Shown in pieces: positions 1 to 9,530 of a DNA stretch of 47,125 nucleotides (positions are counted from its first letter, which is position 1; each line of letters begins with the position of its first letter). Below the pieces are notes generated by a model. The model saw only the letters and a list, made by a program, of their open reading frames with translations. It searched no databases and had not been told where the DNA came from. This stretch comes from an uncultured Pelagibacteraceae bacterium (GTDB lineage: Bacteria > Pseudomonadota > Alphaproteobacteria > Pelagibacterales > Pelagibacteraceae). The stretch covers positions 1 through 47,125 of the forward strand of contig CACNTU010000005.1 of the NCBI GenBank assembly GCA_902623415.1. Direction: 5' to 3'. The position numbers and the translations under genes were made by a program.

Positions 1-56
1 TAAAATCTGAATTAAAAATTATGAATGAGGAAAAACTTTTAAGTTTACTTGTTTAA
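1..56 (+). CDS. 3' end of an unidentified upstream gene
   Basis: An open frame enters at the left edge (codons in phase with base 3) and ends at a TAA at 54-56, giving about 17 C-terminal residues ending in LLSLLV. It stops two bases before the ATG of the lipid A acyltransferase, so the two are probably co-transcribed. In many alphaproteobacteria acyl-carrier, ketoacyl-synthase or dehydrogenase genes of very-long-chain lipid A synthesis precede this acyltransferase, but too little protein is visible to name it. Confidence 0.5.
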   Translation, partial: KSELKIMNEEKLLSLLV

Positions 57-58
57 AT

Positions 59-919
59 ATGAAACATTTTAAATATTTTTTTCAGTTTATATTGGTAATA
101 ATAAGTTTTTTAATTTTTAAAATATTGGGTCCTAATATTTCATCAAAATTAGGAGGTAAATTATTTGAAAAAATTGGCCCTCTTTTTAGATCAAAAAAAA
201 TTATTTATTCAAATATTAAAAAAGTTTTTCCTGAGATAAATTCAGATGATTTAACAAAAATTACTAGCTCAATGTGGAATAATTACGGAAGATTTTTTGC
301 TGAATATGTATTTATTAAAAATTATAGAAATGGAAACCTTGCATCAAAAATAAATATTGAGGGACAAGAAATACTTGAAGACATAAAAAAAAACAACAAA
401 CAAGTGATCTTTGTATCCGGTCATTTTAGTAATTTTGAATTAATGGCAATGCAAATTGAAAAGGTGGGAATTAAATTAGCAACAATTTATCGCCCACTAA
501 ATAACATTTACCTTAATCCTATTATGGAAAGGGTAAGAAAAAAATATATATGTAAAAATCAAATTAAAAAAGGAATTGGTGGGATAAAAAAATTAATCAA
601 ATTAAAGAGAAATAATTATTCTACAGCTTTAATGATAGATCAAAGAGTTTCTGAGGGAATTTTATCAAATTTTTTTAACCAAAAAGCTTTAACAACAACG
701 ATTCCTGGTCAATTAGTTAAAAAATTTAATATACCAGTAGTTCCAGTTTTCATTGAGAGGATAAAAGGAACTGAGTTTAGAATGACAGTTAAAAATCCTA
801 TTATTTTTTCAAAAGATAAATCTGTTGAAAATATTACTGATGAATTAAATAATGTACTTGAACAATTTATTATTACGAATCCTAAAGAATGGATTTGGTC
901 ACACAATAGATGGAAATAA
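59..919 (+). CDS. Lipid A biosynthesis acyltransferase (LpxL/HtrB family)
   Basis: It probably transfers a secondary acyl chain from acyl-ACP to the lipid A precursor at the inner membrane. At 286 residues it is close to the family length (about 290-310). A hydrophobic N-terminal anchor spans about residues 8-28. The family's catalytic H-x4-D/E motif is visible as H122-FSNF-E127, inside GHFSNFELMA. Later family-like blocks include MIDQRVSEG and IPVVPVFIER. The ATG follows the preceding stop by two bases. The protein ends in WSHNRWK, as is common at the C terminus of this family. Which chain and position it acylates cannot be told from sequence. Confidence 0.9.
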   Translation: MKHFKYFFQFILVIISFLIFKILGPNISSKLGGKLFEKIGPLFRSKKIIYSNIKKVFPEINSDDLTKITSSMWNNYGRFFAEYVFIKNYRNGNLASKINIEGQEILEDIKKNNKQVIFVSGHFSNFELMAMQIEKVGIKLATIYRPLNNIYLNPIMERVRKKYICKNQIKKGIGGIKKLIKLKRNNYSTALMIDQRVSEGILSNFFNQKALTTTIPGQLVKKFNIPVVPVFIERIKGTEFRMTVKNPIIFSKDKSVENITDELNNVLEQFIITNPKEWIWSHNRWK

Positions 920-924
920 TTTTA

Positions 925-1116
925 TTATTTTTCTATTTGTTCTCTTTTTTTAAATGCTTCATGGTAGGAATAATAGGCTTCCTGCAAATCAACATTCCAA
1001 TAAGTTAAATTTTCTATACTTATTTTTTTCTTTGAGATAGCACACTCTACATAATCTCCGGGCTCAATAATTTGAAAATTATTTGGTAAATATTTTATTT
1101 TTGCTAATTTTTTCAT
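925..1116 (-). CDS. DUF2093 family small protein
   Basis: A 63-residue protein that resembles the small alphaproteobacterial DUF2093 family: a PNNFQIIEPGDYVECA-type opening, a central cysteine, then ISIENLTYWNVDLQEAY. The family has no established function that I know of. It converges on the acyltransferase with five bases between the stops, and diverges from purD with only 24 bp between start codons, so both promoters must overlap or lie in neighbouring coding sequence. No signal peptide or membrane segment is seen. Confidence 0.75.
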   Translation of the reverse strand: MKKLAKIKYLPNNFQIIEPGDYVECAISKKKISIENLTYWNVDLQEAYYSYHEAFKKREQIEK

Positions 1117-1140
1117 GATTTATAGTTTATATACTTCTAT

Positions 1141-2403
1141 ATGAAAGTTGGAATAATAGGAAGTGGAGGAAGAGAACACGCATTATGCCATAGTTTAAGA
1201 AAATCAGATAAAATTGATGAAATTTTTTGCTTTCCTGGAAATGCAGGTACATCAGATATTGCAAAAAATATAGATATAAATTTAGAAAATTTTGACAAGT
1301 TTAAAGATTTTATAAAGGACCAAAAAATAGACTTAATAATTGTAGGGCCAGAAAAACCATTGGTTGAAGGAATAGTTGATTTTCTTAAAAAATCTAAAAT
1401 CAAAGTTTTTGGTCCAAACAAGATAGCATCTCAATTAGAGGGGTCTAAAATATTTACAAAACAAATTTGTAAAAAATTTAATATTCCAACTGCAAAATTT
1501 GGAATCTTTAAAAATAAAGAGGAGGCGAATGAATTTTTAGGAAAAACAAATTTTCCAATAGTTATCAAAGCTGACAATTTGGCTTCCGGTAAAGGTGTTT
1601 ATATTTGCAATGACTTTGAGCAATCAAAAATTGCTGTTGAGGAAATATTTAATGGAAAATTTGGAAAAGCTGAAAATTTGCTAATAGAAGAATTTTTAGA
1701 TGGTGAAGAAATGAGTTTTTTTACAATTCATGATGGTAAATCTTTCAAGATTTTTGGAACTGCACAGGATCACAAAAGGGCTTTAGAGGGAGACAAAGGT
1801 AAAAATACTGGTGGTATGGGGGCATATTCTCCCTCCAGATTAATTAATGACGATTTAGAAAATAAAATAATAAAAAAAATTATTGAGCCAACTCTCAAAG
1901 GTTTAAAAGAGCTAGGAACAAAATATACTGGATTTTTATACACTGGTTTGATGATAGTAAAAAATGAACCATATTTAATTGAGTATAATGTAAGGATGGG
2001 CGATCCTGAATGTCAAACAATTTTACCAAAATTAAAAACTGATCTTTGTGAAATATTTTTAGCATGTTGTAATGGAAGATTAACTGATATTAATTTGGAA
2101 TGGTCTAATAAAAAAAGTTTATGTATTGTCGTGTGTTCAAATGGATATCCTGAAAAATATAAAAAAAATATAGAAATAAAAAATTTAAATAAAATTAAAT
2201 TTGATCACCCTAATCTTCTGTTTCATGCAGGAACAAAATTTGAAAACAATAAAATACAAGCTGTTGGTGGCAGAGTATTAAATTTTGTATATATGTCGGA
2301 TGATTTTGGATATGCAAGGAAAAAAATTATTGAAAGCATATCAAAATTAAACTGGTCAGGTGGTTTTTTTCGAAAAGACATAGGCTATAAAGTAATTGAT
2401 TAA
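1141..2403 (+). CDS. purD: Phosphoribosylamine--glycine ligase
   Basis: PurD joins glycine to 5-phosphoribosylamine with ATP, the second step of de novo purine synthesis, in the cytosol. The 420 residues match the family. The N-terminal GSGGREHAL (residues 7-15) is the PurD signature; an ATP-grasp domain follows with IKADNLASGKGV and a downstream GGMGAYSP block, and the metal/ATP site YNVRMGDPE. Its stop codon overlaps the start of rsmD by one base (TAATG), implying co-translation. It is the only de novo purine synthesis gene seen; the purine genes 26 kb to the right are catabolic. Confidence 0.97.
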   Translation: MKVGIIGSGGREHALCHSLRKSDKIDEIFCFPGNAGTSDIAKNIDINLENFDKFKDFIKDQKIDLIIVGPEKPLVEGIVDFLKKSKIKVFGPNKIASQLEGSKIFTKQICKKFNIPTAKFGIFKNKEEANEFLGKTNFPIVIKADNLASGKGVYICNDFEQSKIAVEEIFNGKFGKAENLLIEEFLDGEEMSFFTIHDGKSFKIFGTAQDHKRALEGDKGKNTGGMGAYSPSRLINDDLENKIIKKIIEPTLKGLKELGTKYTGFLYTGLMIVKNEPYLIEYNVRMGDPECQTILPKLKTDLCEIFLACCNGRLTDINLEWSNKKSLCIVVCSNGYPEKYKKNIEIKNLNKIKFDHPNLLFHAGTKFENNKIQAVGGRVLNFVYMSDDFGYARKKIIESISKLNWSGGFFRKDIGYKVID

Positions 2404-2972
2404 TGCGAATTATTTCTGGATTGTTTAAAGGAAAAAAATTACATAATCCTAAAGATTTAAATACTAGGCCATTAAAAGATTTAACAAAAGAATCTATTTT
2501 TAATATAATTAATCATTCTAATAAGTTTAAAATTTTATTAAACACAGCCAATATTTTAGATGTTTTTTCGGGTGTAGGTTCTTTTGGAATAGAATGTTTA
2601 TCACGAGGAGCTAAAAAAGTAATATTTATAGAAAATTACAAAGAGGTATTACCTATCTTAAGAGCAAACTTAATTAGTTTAAATTCGTTTAATAATTATG
2701 AAATAATTGAAAAAAATGCATATGAAATTAAAACTTTAACTGAAATAAATGAAAAGTTTGATATTATTTTTTTAGACCCACCTTATAAAGATAAAAATGT
2801 TGAAATACTACTAAGCAACATATTTAAAGAAAACATTCTAAACCAAAATGGAATAATAATTCTACATAGACACAAAGATGCTAACGATTTTATTTCCTCT
2901 AATTTTAAAATTATCGAGGAAAAAAAATATGGTATTTCAAAAATAATATTTATAAGTAATTTATATAAGTAG
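2403..2972 (+). CDS. rsmD: 16S rRNA (guanine(966)-N(2))-methyltransferase
   Basis: A SAM-dependent methyltransferase of the RsmD family, which modifies G966 of 16S rRNA in the small subunit. The 189 residues are typical. Visible motifs are the N-terminal MRIISGLFKGKKL, the SAM-binding loop DVFSGVGSFGIE (residues 53-64) and the catalytic DPPY at 125-128. It overlaps the purD stop by one base. Its 3' end overlaps the converging pgi gene by 12 bp, with no room for a dedicated terminator. Confidence 0.93.
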   Translation: MRIISGLFKGKKLHNPKDLNTRPLKDLTKESIFNIINHSNKFKILLNTANILDVFSGVGSFGIECLSRGAKKVIFIENYKEVLPILRANLISLNSFNNYEIIEKNAYEIKTLTEINEKFDIIFLDPPYKDKNVEILLSNIFKENILNQNGIIILHRHKDANDFISSNFKIIEEKKYGISKIIFISNLYK

Positions 2973-4115
2973 TTTTTTAGTTTCTTTTTTTATTAATTCT
3001 ACAGCTGGCTGATCATAGGGGTTTAAGTTAAGGGATTTGGCAAGCAAAATTGTCTCTAGAATAAAAAAACTAAATAGTTCGCCAAGAGTTTTCTCATTCC
3101 TTTCTTTAATTTCAAAACTTCGAAAAGGAATATTTTTTTTAATAAATACGTTTTCGGTTGCTTGTTTTTGTAAATAGCTTATGTCGGATATTTTTTTATT
3201 TTTGAGTTTATTTTGTGTTTTTAAAATAAGATTATTATTTAACTTATAAGATTTTTTATCTTTAGTATAAAAAAAAGTAAAAAAATTATTTTCAAAGCCA
3301 TCCAAATATAATTGCATAACACTATGATTATCTCTAGGCATGTTAGAAACTATTGGGAGAATACCTTTTTTTTTCTTACCTAAACTTTCAGCTACTAATT
3401 GCTGATACCATTTAAATATACTTTCAGATTTTTCATCATAATTAATTATTACCGAATTAAATTTTTTTTTTTTTATAAAATAAATAATTGAATTAACACT
3501 TGAAATTAAATTATTAATAAAATTTTTGTTTTTAACCAAATAGTTAAACCTTTTAAAATTATTTGGTTTCAATCCCATTAATTCAGCTGGTAACATTCCT
3601 ACCTCAGATAAGACTGAAAACCTTCCTCCAATAAAATTATTATGGTGAATGACATCTGCTTTCAATTTATTAGCTAAAGTATTCAAATAATTATTTTTTT
3701 TTTCTGTTATGAAAATATTTTTATCTTTATTTTTTATTATTACATTAGAATTAACTATAGTTTCTATTGTATTACCTGATTTTGATACAATTAAATTCGT
3801 GAATTTTTTTTTATTATCAATTAAAAACTCAGAATTAAGATTATCAATAAAGTAAAATTTTTTTTTTATTTTATGTCTGAGAAAATCATAGATTGCTTTA
3901 GTTCCCAAGGAGGAGCCACCCATACCAATAATTCTATAATAATTATTATGTTTATATTTTTTTATATCCTTATTTTTAAAAGAATATTTATAAAATTTTC
4001 CTAATGATTGAATTACTTGATTATTCTCTTTAATAACACTATCTAACTTTTTTTTTGTAATTTGATATTTATATTTTTTTTTAAAATTAATTAAATTAAT
4101 ACCTTTTGTTAACAT
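2961..4115 (-). CDS. pgi: Glucose-6-phosphate isomerase, short form
   Basis: It interconverts glucose-6-phosphate and fructose-6-phosphate. At 384 residues it is much shorter than the roughly 550-residue enterobacterial enzyme, but key elements remain: GMGGSSLG (64-71), the phosphate-binding SKSGNTIET (111-119), the GGRFSVLSEVG block with the catalytic glutamate region (163-173), RDNHSVMQ with the catalytic histidine, and the C-terminal YDQPAVELIKK signature. The ATG shares one base with the stop of the bamF-like gene, so this is the last gene of a six-gene leftward run. The N terminus is highly lysine-rich. Activity on a related phosphosugar cannot be excluded. Confidence 0.9.
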   Translation of the reverse strand: MLTKGINLINFKKKYKYQITKKKLDSVIKENNQVIQSLGKFYKYSFKNKDIKKYKHNNYYRIIGMGGSSLGTKAIYDFLRHKIKKKFYFIDNLNSEFLIDNKKKFTNLIVSKSGNTIETIVNSNVIIKNKDKNIFITEKKNNYLNTLANKLKADVIHHNNFIGGRFSVLSEVGMLPAELMGLKPNNFKRFNYLVKNKNFINNLISSVNSIIYFIKKKKFNSVIINYDEKSESIFKWYQQLVAESLGKKKKGILPIVSNMPRDNHSVMQLYLDGFENNFFTFFYTKDKKSYKLNNNLILKTQNKLKNKKISDISYLQKQATENVFIKKNIPFRSFEIKERNEKTLGELFSFFILETILLAKSLNLNPYDQPAVELIKKETKKLLI

Positions 4116-4441
4116 TAATTCTTCTTGATTTTATCTAACAAAAATTCTTCCAAGTTTTTGCTTTTCTGAGTGTTGTTATTTATATCACTATCTTGATTCT
4201 CATTTTGTGTTACTAGCTTTTTAATTTCTTGATTTCTTTGATCTAGATTAGTATCAATTTCAGAATTAGGTAATGGTAATTCCTCAAAATCTGGAGGTAA
4301 TTTTAAAGGATTTTTTTTTTCAACTAAAAATTCATCCGTGTTATCTTTTTTTTGAGTTGAAAAGCCTTCTTTAATTGTCCCGCAGGAACTCAAAAGATTT
4401 AAAATAAATAAATAAATAAAAAGTTTTTTAAAATTTTTCAT
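4115..4441 (-). CDS. BamF-like lipoprotein (DUF3035-type)
   Basis: A 108-residue probable lipoprotein. The start at 4441 is chosen because it gives a clean signal peptide (KNFKKLF, a hydrophobic stretch, then the lipobox LLSSC with Cys20); a longer in-frame start at 4468 would put nine residues before it. The mature part is polar and has KNPLKLPPDFEELPLP, like the alphaproteobacterial DUF3035/BamF proteins that associate with the outer-membrane beta-barrel assembly machine. Its start overlaps lspA by 14 bp. LspA would process this lipoprotein, so the pairing makes functional sense, although the family call rests on a short motif. Confidence 0.65.
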   Translation of the reverse strand: MKNFKKLFIYLFILNLLSSCGTIKEGFSTQKKDNTDEFLVEKKNPLKLPPDFEELPLPNSEIDTNLDQRNQEIKKLVTQNENQDSDINNNTQKSKNLEEFLLDKIKKN

Positions 4442-4937
4442 ATTCACTTTTATTCCTACTATTATCAATAATTTCTAACAAAATCATAAAAAATACACCT
4501 AATGTTATAAAGACATCAGCAAAATTAAATATAAACCAATGAAAGTTACCTATATGAAAATCTATAAAATCTGGAACAGCTTTAAAAAAAATTCGATCAT
4601 ACAAATTTCCGATTGCACCACCCAATATCATTATTAATGAATATTTTTTTAATCCATGACTCTTGACTGTTATCCAACTAATAATAAAAATTACAATAAT
4701 TATTAATAATGTTAATAAATTGTACAAATTATTTTGATCAAATGATAATAGACCGAATGCTATCCCTTCATTCCAAATTAAAGTAATATTTAAAAATTTT
4801 GAAGAAAATATTTCAGATCCAAGAAACTCCTTATCTAAATAAATAACATAAAATTTTGAAATTCTATCGAGTAAAAAAATTAAAAGAATAAAAGAAGAAT
4901 AAACAAAAAAATTTTTACTAAAATTTTTTATTTTCAT
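4428..4937 (-). CDS. lspA: Lipoprotein signal peptidase (signal peptidase II)
   Basis: LspA cleaves the signal peptide of diacylated prolipoproteins in the inner membrane. The start at 4937 (169 residues) lies two bases after the ileS stop; a start at 4955 would overlap ileS. Four hydrophobic segments are visible. The two catalytic-aspartate motifs are present: GGAIGNLYDR and FNFADVFI. The ileS-lspA order is common in proteobacteria. The coding end overlaps the start of the downstream lipoprotein gene by 14 bp. Confidence 0.95.
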   Translation of the reverse strand: MKIKNFSKNFFVYSSFILLIFLLDRISKFYVIYLDKEFLGSEIFSSKFLNITLIWNEGIAFGLLSFDQNNLYNLLTLLIIIVIFIISWITVKSHGLKKYSLIMILGGAIGNLYDRIFFKAVPDFIDFHIGNFHWFIFNFADVFITLGVFFMILLEIIDNSRNKSEYEKF

Positions 4938-4939
4938 TC

Positions 4940-7666
4940 TTAATTCACAACACAATTTGCTCTATCACAAGCTGTTTCTTTAATCTTCCAGCAAATAGAA
5001 CACTTTGACCCTTTTGCTTTACTAGTGATTGCTTTTGTTTCTATGTCATCTTTATAACTTACTTCAGCCTTTGAAGTAATACAAAGTTCAGAAAAATCTG
5101 TATTTTCTGTAAGACCTTTTAATTTTTGATTTAATTGTATTTTTAAATCCGCCTCCAAGCTTGATCCAATTTCTTTACTAGCTCTCTTTTCCTCAATACT
5201 TATATTGCAAATATTTCTAATTTTTATTAACTCACTCCATTTATTACTTAGTTTTTCATTTTTAAATTTTTCTGGAAATTCAAGAAATTTTTCAAGGTGT
5301 ATACTTTTTTTATCTTTAAATAATAATTTAAAAATTTCTTCCGTCGTAAAAGACAAAATAGGTGCAAACCATTTTAATAGAGCATTTAATGTAATATTAA
5401 GAAGTGTAATTGTTGATTGTCTTTTTTCTGAATCTATAGGATCGCAATAAAGATTGTCTTTTCTTATATCAAAGTAAAAAGCAGACAAATCAACAGTACA
5501 AAAATTTAATAGTTCTTTATATAAATTGTGAAAATCATAATTTTTAAAATACTTTTTAAAATTATTGTTTAAAATGTAGATTTTATGCAGGATTAACTGT
5601 TCTAACTCGGGTAACGCATTTAAATCAAGCGTATTAAAGTTTATTATTTCAAAATTATCATTTATATTTCCAAGTAAATATCTGAAAGTGTTTCTAATTT
5701 TTCTATAAGATTCTGCGTGCTGATCCAATATTGAATAATCTATTCTTAAATCTTCTGCATAATTAGATGATGCTACCCATATCCTTAAAATATCAGCTCC
5801 ATATTTTTTTAGAATATCTTCAGGAGCAATTACATTTCCTAAGGATTTAGACATTTTTAAACCTTTGCCGTCTACAACAAATCCATGAGATAAAATCGAT
5901 TCAAATGGTGCTCTTCCTCTAGTTCCACAAGACTCTAATAATGATGAATGAAACCAACCTCTGTGTTGGTCTGACCCCTCTAAATACATTGATGCTGGCC
6001 ATTTTAAATCATCTCTTTTTTCTAAAACAAATGAATGAGTTGAACCACTATCGAACCAAACCTCAACAATATCACTTAATTTTTCGAAATCCTCAGCTTT
6101 ATATTTATTTCCTAAAAATCTTTGAGGATCGTCTGAAAACCAACAATCTGAACCTTCTTTTTCATAAATAGAAGCAATATTTTCAATAACCTCATCGTCA
6201 ACTAAAATATCTTTTGTTTTTTTATTTACAAAAATTGGAAGAGGTACTCCCCAAACTCTTTGTCTTGATACACACCAATCAGGTCTTGTTTCTATCATTG
6301 ATTTTAACCTTTCTTTACCTTTGCTTGGATAGAAAGTTGTTTCATCAATAGCCTTTAATGCTTTATTTCTTAGTTTATGACTTTCCATTGAAATAAACCA
6401 TTGAGGTGTAGCCCTATGAACAAGTGGAGCTTTGGATCTCCATGAATGAGGATAAGAGTGAACCAGATCACCATTAAATAATAAATTTTTTTGCTCTTTC
6501 AGTTTTTCAATTACAATAGGATTTGCTTTAAAAATATGAGTTCCCTCAAACAATTTCACATTGTTTGTATATTTCCCATCCCCATCAACTGTTTCTATCG
6601 CTTTAATACCGTTATTCAAACAAAGATTAAAGTCATCAGGTCCATGACTTGGTGCGCAGTGAACTATTCCAGTTCCTTGCTCAGTAGTTACAAATCTAGC
6701 CTCAAGCATTGGGATATCATGATCATAACCAAGATTTAAAAATGGGTGACTACAAATAGTGTTATTAAATTCTTTTCCCTTAAAGGAATGAATTTTTTTA
6801 TAATTATTTAGTCCACACTCTTTAACAACTGATTCCAGTAGAGCGTCTGCAATAACAATTTTTCTGTTTTTAAAATCACCTTCATCATTTATTTCCAATA
6901 TTATATAATCAAGAGACTCGTTATATGCTAAAGCTTTATTGGCTGGTATTGTCCATGGTGTCGTTGTCCAAATAACTATTTCACTTTCAGCTAAATCTTT
7001 TAATTCAGATGATTTAACTTTGAATGACGTATAAATTGTATCTGATTTATGATCCTGGTATTCTACCTCAGCATCTGCAAGTGCAGTTTTCTCAACTGTT
7101 GACCATAAAACTGGTTTGAAACCTTTATACAGACTTCCCTCTTTTAAAAATTTACCAAGCTCTCTAACTATTTGTGCTTCTGCTCCAAAGCTCATTGTAG
7201 AATAATAATTTTCCCAATCCCCCACAACACCCAATCTTTTAAATTGGGTTTTGTGAACTTCAATCCATTTCTCAGCAAATGTTCTACATTCTTTTCTAAA
7301 CTCAACTATTGGAACTTCGTTTTTATTTTTTTTATTTTTTTTATATTGTTCCTCAATTTTCCATTCAATTGGTAAACCATGACAATCCCAGCCAGGAACA
7401 TAAATTGAGTCTTTTCCATCCATTTGATGAAATTTTACAATTATGTCTTTAAGAATTTTATTTAGAGCTGTTCCCATATGAATATTTCCGTTTGCATAAG
7501 GGGGACCATCATGTAAAACGAATTTTTCTCTTCCTTTACTCTCGTTTCTTAATTCATCGTAAAGATTTATTTTTTTCCAATATTCAAGAATTTCTGGTTC
7601 TCTGGTAGGCAGGTTGGCTTTCATTGAAAAAGCTGTTTTTGGCAAATTTATTTGTGGTTTAGTCAT
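4940..7666 (-). CDS. ileS: Isoleucyl-tRNA synthetase
   Basis: Charges tRNA-Ile with isoleucine. The 908 residues fit bacterial type-1 IleS. The class I HIGH motif appears as GNIHMG (residues 60-65, within HDGPPYANGNIHMG) and KMSKS as KMSKSLGN near residue 604. WTTTPWTIPAN is the editing-domain (CP1) signature, and WFDSGSTHS and EGSDQHRGWF are conserved core blocks. The C terminus keeps a zinc-finger-like pair of cysteine pairs (C889/C892 and C900/C905). Its start overlaps the ribF stop by 4 bp. Confidence 0.98.
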   Translation of the reverse strand: MTKPQINLPKTAFSMKANLPTREPEILEYWKKINLYDELRNESKGREKFVLHDGPPYANGNIHMGTALNKILKDIIVKFHQMDGKDSIYVPGWDCHGLPIEWKIEEQYKKNKKNKNEVPIVEFRKECRTFAEKWIEVHKTQFKRLGVVGDWENYYSTMSFGAEAQIVRELGKFLKEGSLYKGFKPVLWSTVEKTALADAEVEYQDHKSDTIYTSFKVKSSELKDLAESEIVIWTTTPWTIPANKALAYNESLDYIILEINDEGDFKNRKIVIADALLESVVKECGLNNYKKIHSFKGKEFNNTICSHPFLNLGYDHDIPMLEARFVTTEQGTGIVHCAPSHGPDDFNLCLNNGIKAIETVDGDGKYTNNVKLFEGTHIFKANPIVIEKLKEQKNLLFNGDLVHSYPHSWRSKAPLVHRATPQWFISMESHKLRNKALKAIDETTFYPSKGKERLKSMIETRPDWCVSRQRVWGVPLPIFVNKKTKDILVDDEVIENIASIYEKEGSDCWFSDDPQRFLGNKYKAEDFEKLSDIVEVWFDSGSTHSFVLEKRDDLKWPASMYLEGSDQHRGWFHSSLLESCGTRGRAPFESILSHGFVVDGKGLKMSKSLGNVIAPEDILKKYGADILRIWVASSNYAEDLRIDYSILDQHAESYRKIRNTFRYLLGNINDNFEIINFNTLDLNALPELEQLILHKIYILNNNFKKYFKNYDFHNLYKELLNFCTVDLSAFYFDIRKDNLYCDPIDSEKRQSTITLLNITLNALLKWFAPILSFTTEEIFKLLFKDKKSIHLEKFLEFPEKFKNEKLSNKWSELIKIRNICNISIEEKRASKEIGSSLEADLKIQLNQKLKGLTENTDFSELCITSKAEVSYKDDIETKAITSKAKGSKCSICWKIKETACDRANCVVN

Positions 7667-8586
7667 TTAATATTTCTTGCAATTTTTAAATCTTTTTTAA
7701 TTTGTGCTCTTAATTGATTAACATTATTAAATTTTTTTTCTTTCCTTATAAACTTAAAAAACTCTACTGATAAAAGTTTATTATAAAGATTTCCAGAAAA
7801 ATTAAATAAATGAACTTCTAGTAATATTTTTTTTTGATTAAATGTTGGTCTGTATCCAAGATTAGCAATTCCTTTAAGATATTTCTTACTATTTTTTCTC
7901 AAAACTTTTACTGCATAAACCCCTGGTTTTGCTAAAACATAATCACCGATGTCTATGTTACAGGTTGGAAAACCAATTTTTTTTCCTACTTGTCTTCCTT
8001 TTTTAACTACTCCTTGTATCGTCCAATATCTTTTTAAAAGATTATTTGCTTTGTCCAGTAGACCTTTTTCTAAAAGATTTCTTATTAAAGATGATGATAC
8101 GATCTTTTTGCTTTTAATTAATGGCTCAGGTTTAACAACTTTATAATTAAATAATTTTTCGTATTTTTTTAGTAAATTAACATTACCTTCTCTTTTATTT
8201 CCAAATTTAAAATTATTGCTAACAAAAATAAATTTGGAGCTTAATTTTTTATTTAAAATTTGAGAAATAAAGTTTAATGCTTTGGTTTTTGAAAATTTTT
8301 TATCAAATTTTTTTGTTATAACAAAATCTACTTTTAAACTACTTAGTAACTTAATTTTTTGATCGATATTAGAAAGTCGAAAATTTTTTAATTTTTTGTT
8401 AAAAAACATTTTTGGCATTGGATCAAAATTTACAACACCAATCTTTAGATTATATTTTTTCTTATACGACTGTGCTAACTGAAATAATTTTTGATGTCCT
8501 GAATGTAAACCATCAAAATTACCTATTAAAATAATTGATCCTCTGTGTAATTTTTTAATATTAAAATTTGTATAGTGTTTTACCAT
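7663..8586 (-). CDS. ribF: Bifunctional riboflavin kinase / FAD synthetase
   Basis: Converts riboflavin to FMN and then FAD. At 307 residues it has two domains: an N-terminal nucleotidyltransferase (IGNFDGLHSGH, residues 21-31, a variant of the GxFDGxHxGH motif, and SSSLIRNLLEKG) and a C-terminal riboflavin kinase domain (GRQVGKKIGFPTCNID, the family's PTAN-type motif as PTCN, then KPGVYAVKV and LEVHLFNF). The start overlaps the end of the HAD gene by 7 bp and the stop overlaps ileS by 4 bp. ribF-ileS-lspA is a classic bacterial gene order. Confidence 0.96.
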   Translation of the reverse strand: MVKHYTNFNIKKLHRGSIILIGNFDGLHSGHQKLFQLAQSYKKKYNLKIGVVNFDPMPKMFFNKKLKNFRLSNIDQKIKLLSSLKVDFVITKKFDKKFSKTKALNFISQILNKKLSSKFIFVSNNFKFGNKREGNVNLLKKYEKLFNYKVVKPEPLIKSKKIVSSSLIRNLLEKGLLDKANNLLKRYWTIQGVVKKGRQVGKKIGFPTCNIDIGDYVLAKPGVYAVKVLRKNSKKYLKGIANLGYRPTFNQKKILLEVHLFNFSGNLYNKLLSVEFFKFIRKEKKFNNVNQLRAQIKKDLKIARNIK

Positions 8587-9398
8587 TTTAAATCTGATTG
8601 AATAAAATTAACTATAGCCTCATACTCTTTTGAAACGTCTTGGATACCATTATTTTTTATTTCATTTCTATGTATTCCATTACTGATTAATAAAGAATCA
8701 TAATTTAAAAGATTTGCACCTCTAATATCAGTATTTAAATTATCACCAATTGCTAATATTTTTTTATTTTTATTATCAATTGACTGATTATAAACCTCTG
8801 GATGTGGTTTTCCAAAATATACTACTTCTCCACCCATTTTTTCAAAAACCATTGCGACAGAACCTGCACACAACTCTCTAACTTCACCACGATCAACGAT
8901 TAAATCTGGATTAGTACAAATCATTTTTTTGGTAATATGTTTTTCAAGTAAATCTTTATAAAATTCTAAATCCTTATCATGATCATCAAATAATCCAGTA
9001 CACAATAAATATTCACTATCACCAATATCTTCACACTTATTTTTCTCAAATAAATAAAATAAATCAAAATCTCTAGGTGGACCTATGTGGTAAAACTTTT
9101 TCGATAAGTAAAATTTTTTCAAATAATTCAATGCTGCCTCTCCTGATGTAAATACATGTTCTCTAAGAGTTTTATCCATACCCATCTTTTCTAAAAAATT
9201 TTGAACAGTTTTATTTGGTCTTGGGGCATTGGTTAAAAGTACGAACATTTTCTTTTTTTTTAAAAGTTTATTTAAAACATCTATTGCTTTTTCATGAAGA
9301 TTAACCCCATTATGAACAACGCCCCATAAGTCTATATAAAAAAGATCATAATTATCAGCAATTGATCGTAAGCCATTTAAATCTAAATTTTTGGTCAT
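8580..9398 (-). CDS. HAD superfamily class IIA phosphatase
   Basis: A 272-residue HAD hydrolase with the class IIA (NagD-like) layout. Motif I is YIDLWGVVHNG (Asp23 as likely nucleophile, with W in place of the second Asp's neighbour), motif II is VLLTNAPRP, and motifs III/IV are YFGKPHPEVY and AIGDNLNTDIRGA. Phosphatases of this class act on small phosphorylated metabolites. It is the first gene of the leftward run into ribF; a role on a flavin or other cofactor phosphate is inference from position only. It diverges from groES across 132 bp. Confidence 0.85.
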   Translation of the reverse strand: MTKNLDLNGLRSIADNYDLFYIDLWGVVHNGVNLHEKAIDVLNKLLKKKKMFVLLTNAPRPNKTVQNFLEKMGMDKTLREHVFTSGEAALNYLKKFYLSKKFYHIGPPRDFDLFYLFEKNKCEDIGDSEYLLCTGLFDDHDKDLEFYKDLLEKHITKKMICTNPDLIVDRGEVRELCAGSVAMVFEKMGGEVVYFGKPHPEVYNQSIDNKNKKILAIGDNLNTDIRGANLLNYDSLLISNGIHRNEIKNNGIQDVSKEYEAIVNFIQSDLKW

Positions 9399-9465
9399 AT
9401 TTTAAGGTATAAACCATAAAATCGCGAATTTACTAGGAATTTTAATATCCTAAAGATTTTCTGAT

Positions 9466-9493
9466 CTTGAAATAGATGGTGAAATATCTATAT
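9466..9493 (+). promoter_or_regulatory. Sigma32 (RpoH)-like heat-shock promoter of groESL
   Basis: CTTGAA at 9466-9471 and CTATAT at 9488-9493 are separated by 16 bp, about 37 bp before the groES ATG. CTTGAA is the core -35 element of RpoH promoters, and a C-starting, T/A-rich -10 element is described for alphaproteobacterial RpoH. The same layout, CTTGAA-N16-CYATAT, sits in front of the hsp20 gene at 26346. No CIRCE operator is seen, so control by sigma factor rather than by HrcA is inferred. Confidence 0.65.
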
Positions 9494-9530
9494 GAAGCTC
9501 ATATTTATAAAGATTTATTAAGGAGAATTT

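Noticed and set aside
9399-9530. Possible CIRCE operator before groES
   Set aside because: No TTAGCACTC-N9-GAGTGCTAA-type repeat is present; only a weak TAGGA...TCCTA dyad at 9434-9452 was seen, which is better left uncalled.
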